This document shows positions 26,541 through 34,695 of a stretch of 42,267 nucleotides of DNA, piece by piece (position 1 is the first letter of the stretch; each line of letters opens with the position of its first letter). This DNA comes from Lachnospiraceae bacterium. GTDB lineage: Bacteria > Bacillota > Clostridia > Lachnospirales > Lachnospiraceae. A program made the translations under genes and the position numbers. A model generated the notes under the pieces. That model made no database searches and was not told where the DNA came from. It saw only the letters and a list, made by a program, of their open reading frames with translations. The stretch covers positions 1 to 42,267 of the forward strand of contig JAAWKM010000015.1 in NCBI GenBank assembly GCA_022797375.1, read 5' to 3'.

Positions 26541-26616
26541 ACGGACAGCTTCCATGCCAGAGCCAGAGTATTCCACACAAAAAATGTCCCTTTTGTGGAA
26601 TATTGCTGTATCTGGC
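26541..26616 (+). repeat. Shortened relative of the fold-back element family
   Basis: GGACAGCTTCCATGCCAG resembles the segment before the main stem in the 8198-8855 elements (GACAGCAGGTTCCATATG). The main stem GCCAGA ... GTATTCCACA pairs imperfectly with TGTGGAATAT ... TCTGGC (26556-26616). The whole internal arm is replaced by a 16-base loop. No terminal AAATTTCCAGTTA repeat is visible. It lies between the methyltransferase and small membrane protein genes. Confidence 0.6.
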
Positions 26617-26662
26617 ACTGCAAATTATATTCTGTAAAACACTTTACCTGGACTTACTGGTG

Positions 26663-27394
26663 TCATTTTTTAACTGCCGCCTTTACTAACAGCATCATTG
26701 GACGGCGCAATTCATCTTTCATTCCTGTAATATCCAGCATTTCTTCAGATGGTTCTGCTTCTTCTACGGTTCTAAGTTCAAAACCATTATTTAACAGACC
26801 CATTAATATTTGTGTAAGTGTATGATGCTGTTTTACAACATCACATCCCAGAAAGTGTGTACTGCGTTCTCCTGGTTTGAAATAATCATCAACTGGCCAG
26901 TACAATGGTGTATGCTCTTTTGAATAAATCCAGTCCTGTCCAACGCCAGAGGTGAAAACTGGATGTTCAATATTGAAAATAAATACCCCTTGTGGTTTTA
27001 ATGTCCTGTAAACCTTTTGGAATATAATCCCAATATTTCCGATATAGTGCAAAGCCAGATTAGAAATAACGCAATCCCACATGCTTTCTGGATAATCATA
27101 TTCCTCTATTCCACAGACATGGTATTGGATTTGGTCTGCCTTATTGCGCCTTTCTGCTTCGTTAATCATTTTCTGGCTTAAATCCAGCCCTAATACTTGT
27201 GTTGCCCCTTGTTCTGCAGCAAATTTACAATGCCACCCATAACCACATCCTAAGTCAAGGACAGTTTTCCCGTAAAGCGGTGGGAACAAAGGTTTTAGCT
27301 GGTGCCATTCACCAGCGGCACTTAACCCTTCTGTACTACGGGACATTTTTGCATATTCTTCAAAAAATTTTTCATTATCATATTCATTATTCAT
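26663..27394 (-). CDS. Class I SAM-dependent methyltransferase
   Basis: The 243-residue protein has the SAM-binding motif I VLDLGCGYGWH near residue 45, the acidic residue of motif II (VLGLDLS), and post-motifs WDCVISNLALHYI and LKPQGVFIFNIEHPVF. This resembles the UbiE/COQ5-like group of small-molecule methyltransferases found widely in Firmicutes; the substrate cannot be told. AAAGGAG precedes the ATG. The gap upstream to the frameshifted membrane gene is 96 bases with no evident terminator. Confidence 0.92.
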   Translation of the reverse strand: MNNEYDNEKFFEEYAKMSRSTEGLSAAGEWHQLKPLFPPLYGKTVLDLGCGYGWHCKFAAEQGATQVLGLDLSQKMINEAERRNKADQIQYHVCGIEEYDYPESMWDCVISNLALHYIGNIGIIFQKVYRTLKPQGVFIFNIEHPVFTSGVGQDWIYSKEHTPLYWPVDDYFKPGERSTHFLGCDVVKQHHTLTQILMGLLNNGFELRTVEEAEPSEEMLDITGMKDELRRPMMLLVKAAVKK

Positions 27395-27490
27395 AATAAA
27401 TTTCTCCTTTAAATGCCAGTGGCTTCATTAATTCTTTTTCATGCAGCCTGTTTTATAAATGTAAGCGGAATATTTGGCTTTTACAGCACA

Positions 27491-27998
27491 TTACTTTGCC
27501 TTTGCAAAAATAAAAGAAATAAATGCCAGTATTAATAATATAAAAATACAAAATATATCACATATATCAAGAAAAGACGTTCCTATCATTTTTGATAATA
27601 TTGCATTAGCAATAAATACAAATAGTATAGCTAATAAAAATGTAATTCCTAAAGCTGTTAATTTCCTTGTTTTTCCAATATAGTTAGCAATTGCAGCTAT
27701 AATCCATAAAAACAAAATTGCAGTTACAGCCATAACAGAACCAACCCGGAATACTGCTTTTACTTTTATTAGGCTGCCTAACAGCAACAAGTAAGGAACA
27801 GTGAAAATACTTAGTGATAATAAACTTGCTATAATTCCTTTTTTGCCTGCTATAATGCCTGGAAAAGACACAACCCATACAAAAATAACTGAACTAACAG
27901 GAATAAGTGACCATGTTATATTTCCAGATATTGCAATATTACAAATAAAACATACTAAAATTGAAATAAAAAGTGCTATGGAAAAAATACTGGTTCAT
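27491..27998 (-). pseudogene. Membrane protein with frameshift in an A6/T6 run near its start
   Basis: The longest open frame (27491-27871) would start at a GTG with no ribosome site. A strong AAAGGAGG followed by ATG at 27998 opens a frame that stops after 19 residues. Removing one T from the T6 run (plus-strand A6 at 27982-27987) joins the two into a continuous protein of about 168 residues starting MNQYFSIALFISILVCFI. It would have about five membrane helices and no recognised family. The slip may be a real mutation, a phase-variable switch or a sequencing error. Confidence 0.75.
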
Positions 27999-28177
27999 TG
28001 CGCTTCCTCCTTTCACACCAGATAATACACCTGGTTATATAGTTTTTACACATACCAGTAGTTGGGATGGGAGGTTTCAACCGCTGGTTGGTAAGTTTCC
28101 TTATAAATGTATAATAACATAATTTACATCTATATGCTAAAGTAATTATAACTTAAATTAATAAAGCAGAAAACAGG

Positions 28178-28218
28178 ATAAATACACAACCCTGCGTCCG
28201 TCAAGCCAGTGTATTTAT
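28178..28218. repeat. Hairpin with fold-back-family-like loop
   Basis: ATAAATACAC pairs perfectly with GTGTATTTAT. The 21-base loop contains CCCTGCGTCCGTC, close to the CCCTGTGTCCGTC near the right end of element 2 (8814-8826). The remainder of 28019-28270 is A/T-rich, with an ACCAG/CTGGT hairpin in the leader of the minus-strand membrane gene. Confidence 0.45.
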
Positions 28219-28272
28219 TAAGTAATTATCCGTTACTATTCCACAATAAATAAAAAAGTTAAAAATTTATAG

Positions 28273-28301
28273 TTGTAATTTCCGCGAAAAATGTATATAC
28301 T
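28273..28301 (+). promoter_or_regulatory. Promoter of 6S RNA
   Basis: TTGTAA (28273-28278), 17 bases, TATACT (28296-28301). Start predicted near 28308. Confidence 0.7.
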
Positions 28302-28307
28302 ATATTG

Positions 28308-28505
28308 TAGAAAGATTTCCTGGGGTGTTCGATACTCCTGATATTTTGAACCTACACCTATTGATTGGGATTCCTACATTTTTGTATTGATGCCAGGCCT
28401 CCTCTGAGTGGAAGGCAGATATACAGATGCGGTTGCCCACCTGGCTTAATTGCTAGGACTCAAAATTCAGGAACCGGCATTTTGGGGTCTTCTTTGAGTT
28501 TGTTT
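28308..28505 (+). ncRNA. ssrS: 6S RNA
   Basis: About 195 bases without a coding frame. The 5' part (TTTCCTGGGGTGTTCGATAC, then TTTTGAACCTACA) and the 3' part (TTTTGGGGTCTTCTTTG) match the sequence style of Firmicute 6S RNAs. 6S RNA mimics an open promoter and binds sigma-A RNA polymerase. The two ends can pair to form the closing stem (AAAGA ... TCTTT). The large central bubble is flanked by long arms. The exact 3' end is uncertain; a separate terminator is at 28515-28540. It may be co-transcribed with the aldolase gene by readthrough. Confidence 0.8.
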
Positions 28506-28514
28506 TTTCTGTCA

Positions 28515-28540
28515 GGGGCTTGTAAACAAGCCCCTTTTTT
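28515..28540 (+). terminator. Terminator after 6S RNA
   Basis: GGGGCTTG-TAAA-CAAGCCCC followed by six T bases. Confidence 0.9.
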
Positions 28541-28594
28541 GGTAGAATTATAAAGCTGTAGCATTAGCATAGCATAACAAAGGAGGTAAAGGAC

Positions 28595-29569
28595 ATGGCA
28601 CAGAAGGGTAATTTACTTACATTCCGCCCGGATATAAAAGTAGTAGACGCAACTATAAGGGATGGAGGACTTGTAAATGATTTTAATTTTACAGATGATT
28701 TTGTAAAGGATTTATATAAAGCGAATGTAAAGGCAAAAGTTGATTATATGGAATTTGGATACCGTGCTGATAAGGAAATGTTTGATTTGGAAGGTTTTGG
28801 CAAGTGGAAATTTTCATCAGATGATGATATACGCAGCATAGTGGGAGATAATAACACAGAACTGAAAGTTGCAATTATGGCTGATACAGGACGCTGTAAT
28901 TATAAAGAAGATATACATGAACGGAGTGAGAGCCCGGTTGACCTTATACGTGTAGCTACATATGTGAATGCTATGCCAGCCGCTCTGGATATGATAGAGG
29001 ATGCCCATAAAAAGGGATATGAAACAACATGTAATATAATGGCAATATCAAATGCTAAAGAGTCAGATATAGCTGCTGCACTTGAAATGCTTGGACAGAG
29101 CCCGGTAGACGGCATATATATTGTAGACAGTTATGGTTCAATATATCCGGAACAGACCAGGGTTATTGCAGAGCAGTATATGGAAATTGGTGAGAAATAT
29201 GGTAAATATATTGGCATACATGCACATAATAACCAGCAGCTTGCATTTGCTAATACAATCGAGGCATGTGCACAGGGGGTTTCTTATCTTGATGCAACCA
29301 TGAGCGGCATGGGGCGCGGTGCAGGCAACTGCCCTATGGAACTGCTGCTAGGATTCCTTAAGAACCCTAAGTATAAATTATTCCCTGTAATCCAGTTTAT
29401 TGAAAAGAATATCGTTCCTTTAAAAGAATCAGGCGTAGAATGGGGATTTGATATACCATACCTGCTTACAGGATACCTGAACCAGCATCCAAGGGCTGCT
29501 ATTGCCGCCATGAAAGAAGGACGTAAGGATTATTCAGGATTTTATAAAGAAATAATTGATAAAGACTGA
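28595..29569 (+). CDS. DRE-TIM metallolyase (4-hydroxy-2-oxovalerate aldolase-like)
   Basis: This 324-residue TIM-barrel enzyme belongs to the HMG-CoA lyase/DmpG group, which breaks or forms C-C bonds next to a keto-acid using a divalent metal. The signature VVDATIRDGG gives the metal Asp and catalytic Arg near residue 20, and GIHAHNNQQLA gives the HxH metal ligands. Length and C-terminus (YLLTGYLNQHPRAAI) resemble the aldolase-only members rather than isopropylmalate or citramalate synthases. No acetaldehyde dehydrogenase gene lies beside it, so the classical meta-cleavage role is unlikely and the substrate is unknown. A strong AAAGGAGGT precedes the ATG. A terminator follows. Confidence 0.88.
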   Translation: MAQKGNLLTFRPDIKVVDATIRDGGLVNDFNFTDDFVKDLYKANVKAKVDYMEFGYRADKEMFDLEGFGKWKFSSDDDIRSIVGDNNTELKVAIMADTGRCNYKEDIHERSESPVDLIRVATYVNAMPAALDMIEDAHKKGYETTCNIMAISNAKESDIAAALEMLGQSPVDGIYIVDSYGSIYPEQTRVIAEQYMEIGEKYGKYIGIHAHNNQQLAFANTIEACAQGVSYLDATMSGMGRGAGNCPMELLLGFLKNPKYKLFPVIQFIEKNIVPLKESGVEWGFDIPYLLTGYLNQHPRAAIAAMKEGRKDYSGFYKEIIDKD

Positions 29570-29583
29570 TACAGATATTACAG

Positions 29584-29614
29584 CCCTGCATTTTGTGTAT
29601 TATGGATTGCAGGG
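29584..29614 (+). terminator. Terminator after the aldolase gene
   Basis: CCCTGCA pairs with TGCAGGG across a 17-base loop, followed by TTTTAGTT. Confidence 0.7.
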
Positions 29615-29659
29615 TTTTAGTTATGCTATTTAAGCCGCTGGGCGGCATGGGGGATTATT

Positions 29660-30439
29660 ATGGGAAATAGTATAAAACCTATAGGTGTGTTTGATTCTGG
29701 TGTTGGAGGCATAAGCGTTCTAAGGGAACTTGTAAAGCAGATGCCAGAGGAAGATTATATATATTTTGGGGATTCTGTACATGCACCATATGGGACAAAA
29801 CCTTTGGAAGAAGTAAGGCAGCTTACAATTAATAATATATGTTTTCTTCTGGAAAGTGGGGCAAAGTCAATAGTAGTCGCCTGCAATACAGCTACAAGTG
29901 CAGCCGTTGCACAGCTTAGGGAGATGTACCCGGATGTGCCGCTTGTAGGGATAGAACCTGCAATTAAGCCAGCAGTAATGTATAAAGAAAATTCATGTGT
30001 AGTTGTTATGGCAACACCTATGACATTAAAACAGAAGAAGTTCCAGAACCTTATGCACCAATATGAGGATATGGCTGATATAGTGCCCCTGCCATGCCCT
30101 GGGCTTATGGAGTTTGTAGAGCGTGGTATACTTGAAGGGAAAGAATTAACCATGTACCTGGAAAATCTGCTTGGCTCTGTTAGCAATAAAAAAATAAATT
30201 CAGTGGTGCTTGGCTGTACACATTATCCATTTGTTAAAGATGTAATACAGAAAATTGCAGGGGAAAACGTAATAATATTTGATGGCGGGGAAGGCACTGC
30301 ACGTGAAATGAAACGCAGGCTTACAGAGGCAGGGCTTTTAAACCAGAGTGGCAAAAAGGGCAAGGTCAGATTTATAAACAGCCTGGATACAGATGATGAA
30401 TTAAAGCTTTGTGAATTTCTTCTTACATATAAAAGATAA
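29660..30439 (+). CDS. murI: Glutamate racemase
   Basis: This 259-residue cytoplasmic enzyme makes D-glutamate for peptidoglycan. The opening PIGVFDSGVGGISVLREL carries the substrate-binding Asp-Ser. The two catalytic cysteines are in VVACNTATSAAV (near residue 73) and VLGCTHYPF (near 183). SVHAPYGTKP is also typical. Length is normal. It is transcribed as a single gene after a terminator. The 166-base region downstream contains a perfect ATTTTGCACA/TGTGCAAAAT hairpin and a palindromic repeat. Confidence 0.97.
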   Translation: MGNSIKPIGVFDSGVGGISVLRELVKQMPEEDYIYFGDSVHAPYGTKPLEEVRQLTINNICFLLESGAKSIVVACNTATSAAVAQLREMYPDVPLVGIEPAIKPAVMYKENSCVVVMATPMTLKQKKFQNLMHQYEDMADIVPLPCPGLMEFVERGILEGKELTMYLENLLGSVSNKKINSVVLGCTHYPFVKDVIQKIAGENVIIFDGGEGTAREMKRRLTEAGLLNQSGKKGKVRFINSLDTDDELKLCEFLLTYKR

Positions 30440-30486
30440 ATTAGTGACAGTCCAGCCTTCCATAAAAATATGAGTTTTACAGTGCC

Positions 30487-30511
30487 ATTTTGCACATTTT
30501 TTGTGCAAAAT
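30487..30511. repeat. Perfect hairpin after murI
   Basis: ATTTTGCACA-TTTTT-TGTGCAAAAT. There is no T-tract after it, so it may be a weak terminator or a repeat. Confidence 0.5.
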
Positions 30512-30543
30512 GTGTACATAACCAGTGCTGGAAGCACTGCTAT

Positions 30544-30575
30544 GTTACTGTTAAGCCGTAAGGCTGGATATTAAC
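30544..30575. repeat. Diverged copy C of the 33-bp palindromic repeat
   Basis: GTTACTGTTAAGCC-GTAA-GGCTGGATATTAAC keeps the outer arms and the central turn of copies A and B, with a changed inner stem that still pairs (AGCC/GGCT). The preceding CACTGCTAT is also shared with the sequence before copy A (1811-1819). Confidence 0.6.
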
Positions 30576-30605
30576 ATAAATTATAGAAAGCAGGTATATA
30601 GTATT

Positions 30606-31955
30606 ATGTCACAGGAAAGTAAAAATTTTTATAGAAAGACATTAGCACTTGTAATACCTATGGCACTCCAGAACCTTATTAATGTAGGTATTTCTTCTAT
30701 TGACGTAATTATGCTTGGCAAGGTAGGGGAAAAGGTACTTTCTGGTGCTTCTCTTGGCGCACAGGTACAGTTTATAATGGGACTTCTGCTGTTTGGTGTT
30801 ACATCGGGTGCTGCTGTACTTATGGCACAGTACTGGGGCAAACGTGATATGCGTTCTATTGAAACAGTATTTTCCATAGCAGTAAAAATTGCATTTGCTG
30901 CAGGCGTCCTTTTTACAGTTGCAGCGCTGGCAGTGCCACAGGTGTTAATGTCATTTTTTACAAATGATGATGAAGTAATGGCAAATGGGGTTTTGTACCT
31001 CAGGGTTGTAAGTTTTTCTTATATACCTAATGCATTAACTATGATATACCTTAACTCTATAAGGAGCATGGAAAAGGTGGGTATAGGTTTAGTAACATAT
31101 TTATTTTCACTAATTACTAATATAATAGTTAATGCGCTGCTTATTTTTGGGTATTTGGGTTTTCCAAAGCTTGGTGTAATGGGTGCAGCTGCTGGTACTG
31201 TTGCAGCAAGGATAGTTGAGTTTATAATTGTATTAATATATGATAAAAAATTTAATGATGTATTTACATTCCATCTCAAATATCTTAAAATTAAAAACAA
31301 AGGGCTGGAAAGCGATTTCTTAAAAATTTCAGCACCAGTAATTGCTAATGAACTTATGTGGGGGCTTGGGCTTTCAACAATGACTGCAATAATAGGCCAT
31401 CTTGGAAGTGCTGCAACTGCTGCTAATTCAGTAGCCCAGGTGTGCCGCAACCTTGCAACAGTTATAGCATTTGGTGTTGCAAACGCCGCTGCTGTAATGA
31501 TTGGAAAGGCTATAGGTGAAGGCAATAAAGAACTTGCTAAAATATATGGAGGGCGTTTTATAAAGCTTTCCATAGGGACTGGGATTTTTGGAAGCCTGGT
31601 TATACTTTGTGCGAGGCCTGTTATACTGTCAGTGCTTGTTTTATCAGATGATGCCAGGGAGCTGTTATCAATAATGATTTTAATAATGTCATATTATGTA
31701 ATAGCACAGGCATATAATACAACCCTTATCGTTGGTATATTCAGGGGTGGCGGTGATACAAGGTTTGGTTTTTTCCTTGATGTTGCATTTATGTGGGGAG
31801 TTTCAATTATTATAGGATATATAGCAGCATTTGCACTTGGGCTGCCAGCAGTGGCAGTGGCTTTTATACTTTATTGTGATGAAGTATTAAAAATACCCGT
31901 TTCAACATGGAGGTATAAAACATATAAGTGGCTTAATGATGTAACACGTACTTGA
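30606..31955 (+). CDS. MATE family efflux transporter
   Basis: This 449-residue, 12-helix membrane protein belongs to the multidrug and toxin extrusion family, which exports cationic compounds using a sodium or proton gradient. Typical features are the N-terminal LALVIPMALQNLINVG with IDVIMLGKVG, then GAAVLMAQYWGKRD and, in the second half, GNKELAKIYGGRF and FRGGGDTRFGF. These place it in the group of uncharacterised Firmicute MATE proteins. The ribosome site is weak (AAGCAGG). The substrate is unknown. The stop is followed by 130 bases without a clear terminator before the GGDEF gene. Confidence 0.95.
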   Translation: MSQESKNFYRKTLALVIPMALQNLINVGISSIDVIMLGKVGEKVLSGASLGAQVQFIMGLLLFGVTSGAAVLMAQYWGKRDMRSIETVFSIAVKIAFAAGVLFTVAALAVPQVLMSFFTNDDEVMANGVLYLRVVSFSYIPNALTMIYLNSIRSMEKVGIGLVTYLFSLITNIIVNALLIFGYLGFPKLGVMGAAAGTVAARIVEFIIVLIYDKKFNDVFTFHLKYLKIKNKGLESDFLKISAPVIANELMWGLGLSTMTAIIGHLGSAATAANSVAQVCRNLATVIAFGVANAAAVMIGKAIGEGNKELAKIYGGRFIKLSIGTGIFGSLVILCARPVILSVLVLSDDARELLSIMILIMSYYVIAQAYNTTLIVGIFRGGGDTRFGFFLDVAFMWGVSIIIGYIAAFALGLPAVAVAFILYCDEVLKIPVSTWRYKTYKWLNDVTRT

Positions 31956-32085
31956 CATGGCGGCATTTTTATTTCTATCCGTGCTTACCGTGGGAGTATC
32001 AGGCTTATGCTGCTGGAAAAGGCAGGTTAAAATGTTTTTTAAATAGCATTTAAAATCTATGTAATATAGAAAGAGCGGTAGACTT

Positions 32086-34041
32086 ATGGATAATAAAAAA
32101 AAGATTATTGGTGTATGCGGGGCAAGGCTTTTTAACCAGATACCGATGCAGTTTATTAATACATTAAAAAAGCAGAGTGAGAAAGAAGGTTACTTTATAA
32201 TAGCATTTTCTTCCAACTCAGATGATGAAGAGGAAACAGACGGGTATGTGGGGGAAAGCCAGTTATATGAGCTGGCAAAGTATGTAAACCTGAGCGCTCT
32301 TGTAATATTGTCAGAAACGTTAAAGAACAGGAAAATTATTAATAAGATTATAGAAATGGGCAGGAGCAGGAATATACCAGTATTTACGCTGGATGGTGAT
32401 GCAGATGGTGCCATTAGCCTGAACTGTGATTATTATGATGGTTTTGAGGATATGGTGCGCCATGTTGTAGAATATCACGGCTGCCGTAAAGTAAATATGC
32501 TTGCAGGTTTTAAAGGTAATAAATATTCAGAGGCAAGAATTGCTGCTTATAAAAAGGTTCTTCTGGAGAATGGAATTCCATTTGAAACAGAACGGCTTGC
32601 ATATGGCGATTTCTGGGAGCGCCCTGCCCAGAAGGCAGTTATGGGCTTTATAAAATCAGGAAAAGAATTTGATGCTATAGTATGTGCTAATGATTCTATG
32701 GCAATAGTAGCATGTTCAATATTGAATGAACATGGCTATGAAGTGCCAGAGGATGTTATTGTTACAGGATTTGACGGGACAATAGGGGCAGGATACCATT
32801 TTCCTGTAATTTCTACATGTGAACCTGACTATGAAAATGCCATAAAGTTTATTATGAATAAAATAGGGAACTGGGGAAAGGATGATGTCCAGCATAATGA
32901 CAGGTGCACAGTGAATTTTAAGGCCAAAAAAAGCCAGTCATGTGGCTGCCAGCCAAAGACAATGTATGAAATCAATACAATAATCTCATCATTATCGAAT
33001 TCTGTAGGTGACTGTTCATGGCATAGTATAGCTATGAGCGGAATGATTACAGCCTTGCTTGATAAAGAAGATATTACAGACATAGTAGAGTGTATTCCTG
33101 AATTTACACATTTATGGAGCAATGTATTCAGGTTTGCATGTTTTAAATCCAGCCTGTTTACAGACTGTATTGTGGAAGAAACATATTCTGAAATGACGAC
33201 GGTACTTGATGTAAGTAATGGAATATACCATGAGACAGGCAGAAAGTTCATGATTGAGGAATTTATGCCAGGTATTGATGCAGTCATGTCAGAAGACAAT
33301 GGCATTGATGTGCTTTTTGTACGGCAGTTTAATTCAGGCAGGGACGTGTATGGTTATATTGTAGAGGGGTATCCTGTATTAGAAGAACGTGCAATGCAAA
33401 GGTGCAATGAATTTGCAATGTTTATAACACATGCAGTTGATAATGTTATCCATAACCATAAACTTGCAAGTATGAATAAAGACCTTAAAGAACTTAATAA
33501 TAACCTGGAAGAAGCATATAATAAGATTGCTGCTTTATATCTTAAGGATTATATGACTGGGCTTTATAACAGAAGAGGTTTTTATGAAAAAATTGATTCA
33601 CTTGCTGCCGGCCATAAGTGTAAAGAAAAATATCTTTATTTATTTTCAATAGATATTGACAGGCTTAAATATATTAATGATAATTTCGGCCATGCAGAGG
33701 GTGATTTTGCAATTGCAACAGTGGCAGATGCAATCAGGGAAACAAGCGGGGAAGATGCTATATGTGCAAGATTTGGCGGTGATGAATTTGTATGCGCATT
33801 TACTGCTGATGCACCTGGAGAATACAATGCAGCAGAGTTTTATAACAAGCTTTTAGATAATATAAACAATACAAATGGGGTAAAAGACAAGGAGTACCCT
33901 GTTGGTGCAAGTATTGGCATGTGCTGCTGCCACATGGAGGATGATATTGACATTGAGAATATGATATTGTCTGCAGATAAAAATATGTATAAGGACAAGT
34001 CAGAACACAGGCAGGAATACCAGAAAGATATGATAAAATAA
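32086..34041 (+). CDS. Periplasmic-binding-like domain fused to GGDEF diguanylate cyclase
   Basis: The 651-residue soluble protein has three parts. Residues 6-275 resemble the LacI-type sugar-binding fold (IIGVCGARLFNQIP, FDAIVCANDSMAIVA, DVIVTGFDGT) but lack a DNA-binding helix-turn-helix and a signal peptide. Residues 275-460 are an unassigned linker domain. A coiled coil (about 461-485) leads into the GGDEF domain, with YMTGLYNRRGF and ARFGGDEFVCAF (active site near 565). It should make cyclic di-GMP in the cytoplasm, perhaps controlled by a small ligand bound to the N-terminal domain. I find no clear RxxD inhibitory site before GGDEF. The nearby flagellar genes make motility a possible output. 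Confidence 0.9.
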   Translation: MDNKKKIIGVCGARLFNQIPMQFINTLKKQSEKEGYFIIAFSSNSDDEEETDGYVGESQLYELAKYVNLSALVILSETLKNRKIINKIIEMGRSRNIPVFTLDGDADGAISLNCDYYDGFEDMVRHVVEYHGCRKVNMLAGFKGNKYSEARIAAYKKVLLENGIPFETERLAYGDFWERPAQKAVMGFIKSGKEFDAIVCANDSMAIVACSILNEHGYEVPEDVIVTGFDGTIGAGYHFPVISTCEPDYENAIKFIMNKIGNWGKDDVQHNDRCTVNFKAKKSQSCGCQPKTMYEINTIISSLSNSVGDCSWHSIAMSGMITALLDKEDITDIVECIPEFTHLWSNVFRFACFKSSLFTDCIVEETYSEMTTVLDVSNGIYHETGRKFMIEEFMPGIDAVMSEDNGIDVLFVRQFNSGRDVYGYIVEGYPVLEERAMQRCNEFAMFITHAVDNVIHNHKLASMNKDLKELNNNLEEAYNKIAALYLKDYMTGLYNRRGFYEKIDSLAAGHKCKEKYLYLFSIDIDRLKYINDNFGHAEGDFAIATVADAIRETSGEDAICARFGGDEFVCAFTADAPGEYNAAEFYNKLLDNINNTNGVKDKEYPVGASIGMCCCHMEDDIDIENMILSADKNMYKDKSEHRQEYQKDMIK

Positions 34042-34072
34042 TTACTGGAAGCATATTTATGGAGGTACTGGC

Positions 34073-34504
34073 ATGAAAATATCAACTAAAGGCAGATATG
34101 CTATACGGGTTATGATTGACCTTGCGGAGCACAACACGGACAGTTTTATAACTTTAATGGATATAGCAGAAAGGCAGGGCATATCTGAGAAATACCTTGA
34201 ATCAATAGTTTCGGTACTTAGTAAAAATGATATCCTTATATCAATGCGTGGCAAAGGTGGCGGGTATAAACTTGCAAGACGGCCAGAGGAATATACAGCC
34301 GGGGAGATATTAAGGGTAACAGAAGAGTCATTTGCACCTGTTGCATGTCTTGAAAAGAAACCAAACAAGTGTGCCAATGCACCAGTCTGTAAGACGCTTA
34401 AGATGTGGGAAGGATTTGAGAAGGTTATTAATGAATATTTTGACAATATTACTATTGCAGATTTGCTTTCAGACGGGCAGCTTATAGATAATTATGTAAT
34501 ATGA
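34073..34504 (+). CDS. Rrf2 family transcriptional regulator
   Basis: This 143-residue winged-helix regulator has the family opening MKISTKGRYAIRVMIDLAEH and helix-turn-helix (MDIAERQGISEKYLESIVS), then GKGGGYKLAR. Three cysteines in CLEKKPNKCANAPVC have the spacing of an iron-sulfur cluster site as in IscR or NsrR, unlike CymR, which has none. GGAGG lies before the ATG. It is 31 bases after the GGDEF gene but points to the tetrapyrrole cluster downstream, which it may control in response to Fe-S, cysteine or nitrosative status. The target is inferred only from position. Confidence 0.93.
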   Translation: MKISTKGRYAIRVMIDLAEHNTDSFITLMDIAERQGISEKYLESIVSVLSKNDILISMRGKGGGYKLARRPEEYTAGEILRVTEESFAPVACLEKKPNKCANAPVCKTLKMWEGFEKVINEYFDNITIADLLSDGQLIDNYVI

Positions 34505-34509
34505 TGCCA

Positions 34510-34569
34510 GGGTTAAAAGCAGATAGCAATGCATGTTTACATGAAAATTGCTATCTGCTGGATTAACCC
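34510..34569. repeat. Hairpin repeat in the tetrapyrrole cluster, copy 1
   Basis: GGGTTAA (34510-34516) pairs with TTAACCC (34563-34569), enclosing AGCAGATAGCAAT pairing with ATTGCTATCTGCT. The central part matches, in opposite orientation, the hairpin at 37264-37311. The following bases up to 34695 contain no gene I can support. Confidence 0.75.
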
Positions 34570-34695
34570 GCCAGATACCAGCAAGAAGCAGGTTTGCTTG
34601 CAAATATGCGGGACTGGAGGTGCCTGCATGATTGCGGGAATTGCGTGGCAATGGAGTAATCCGTGGAATCATAATATAAAGAAATGAGGATTAAA

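Noticed and set aside
28365..28553. Open frame of 62 codons
   Set aside because: It lies within the 6S RNA and its terminator.
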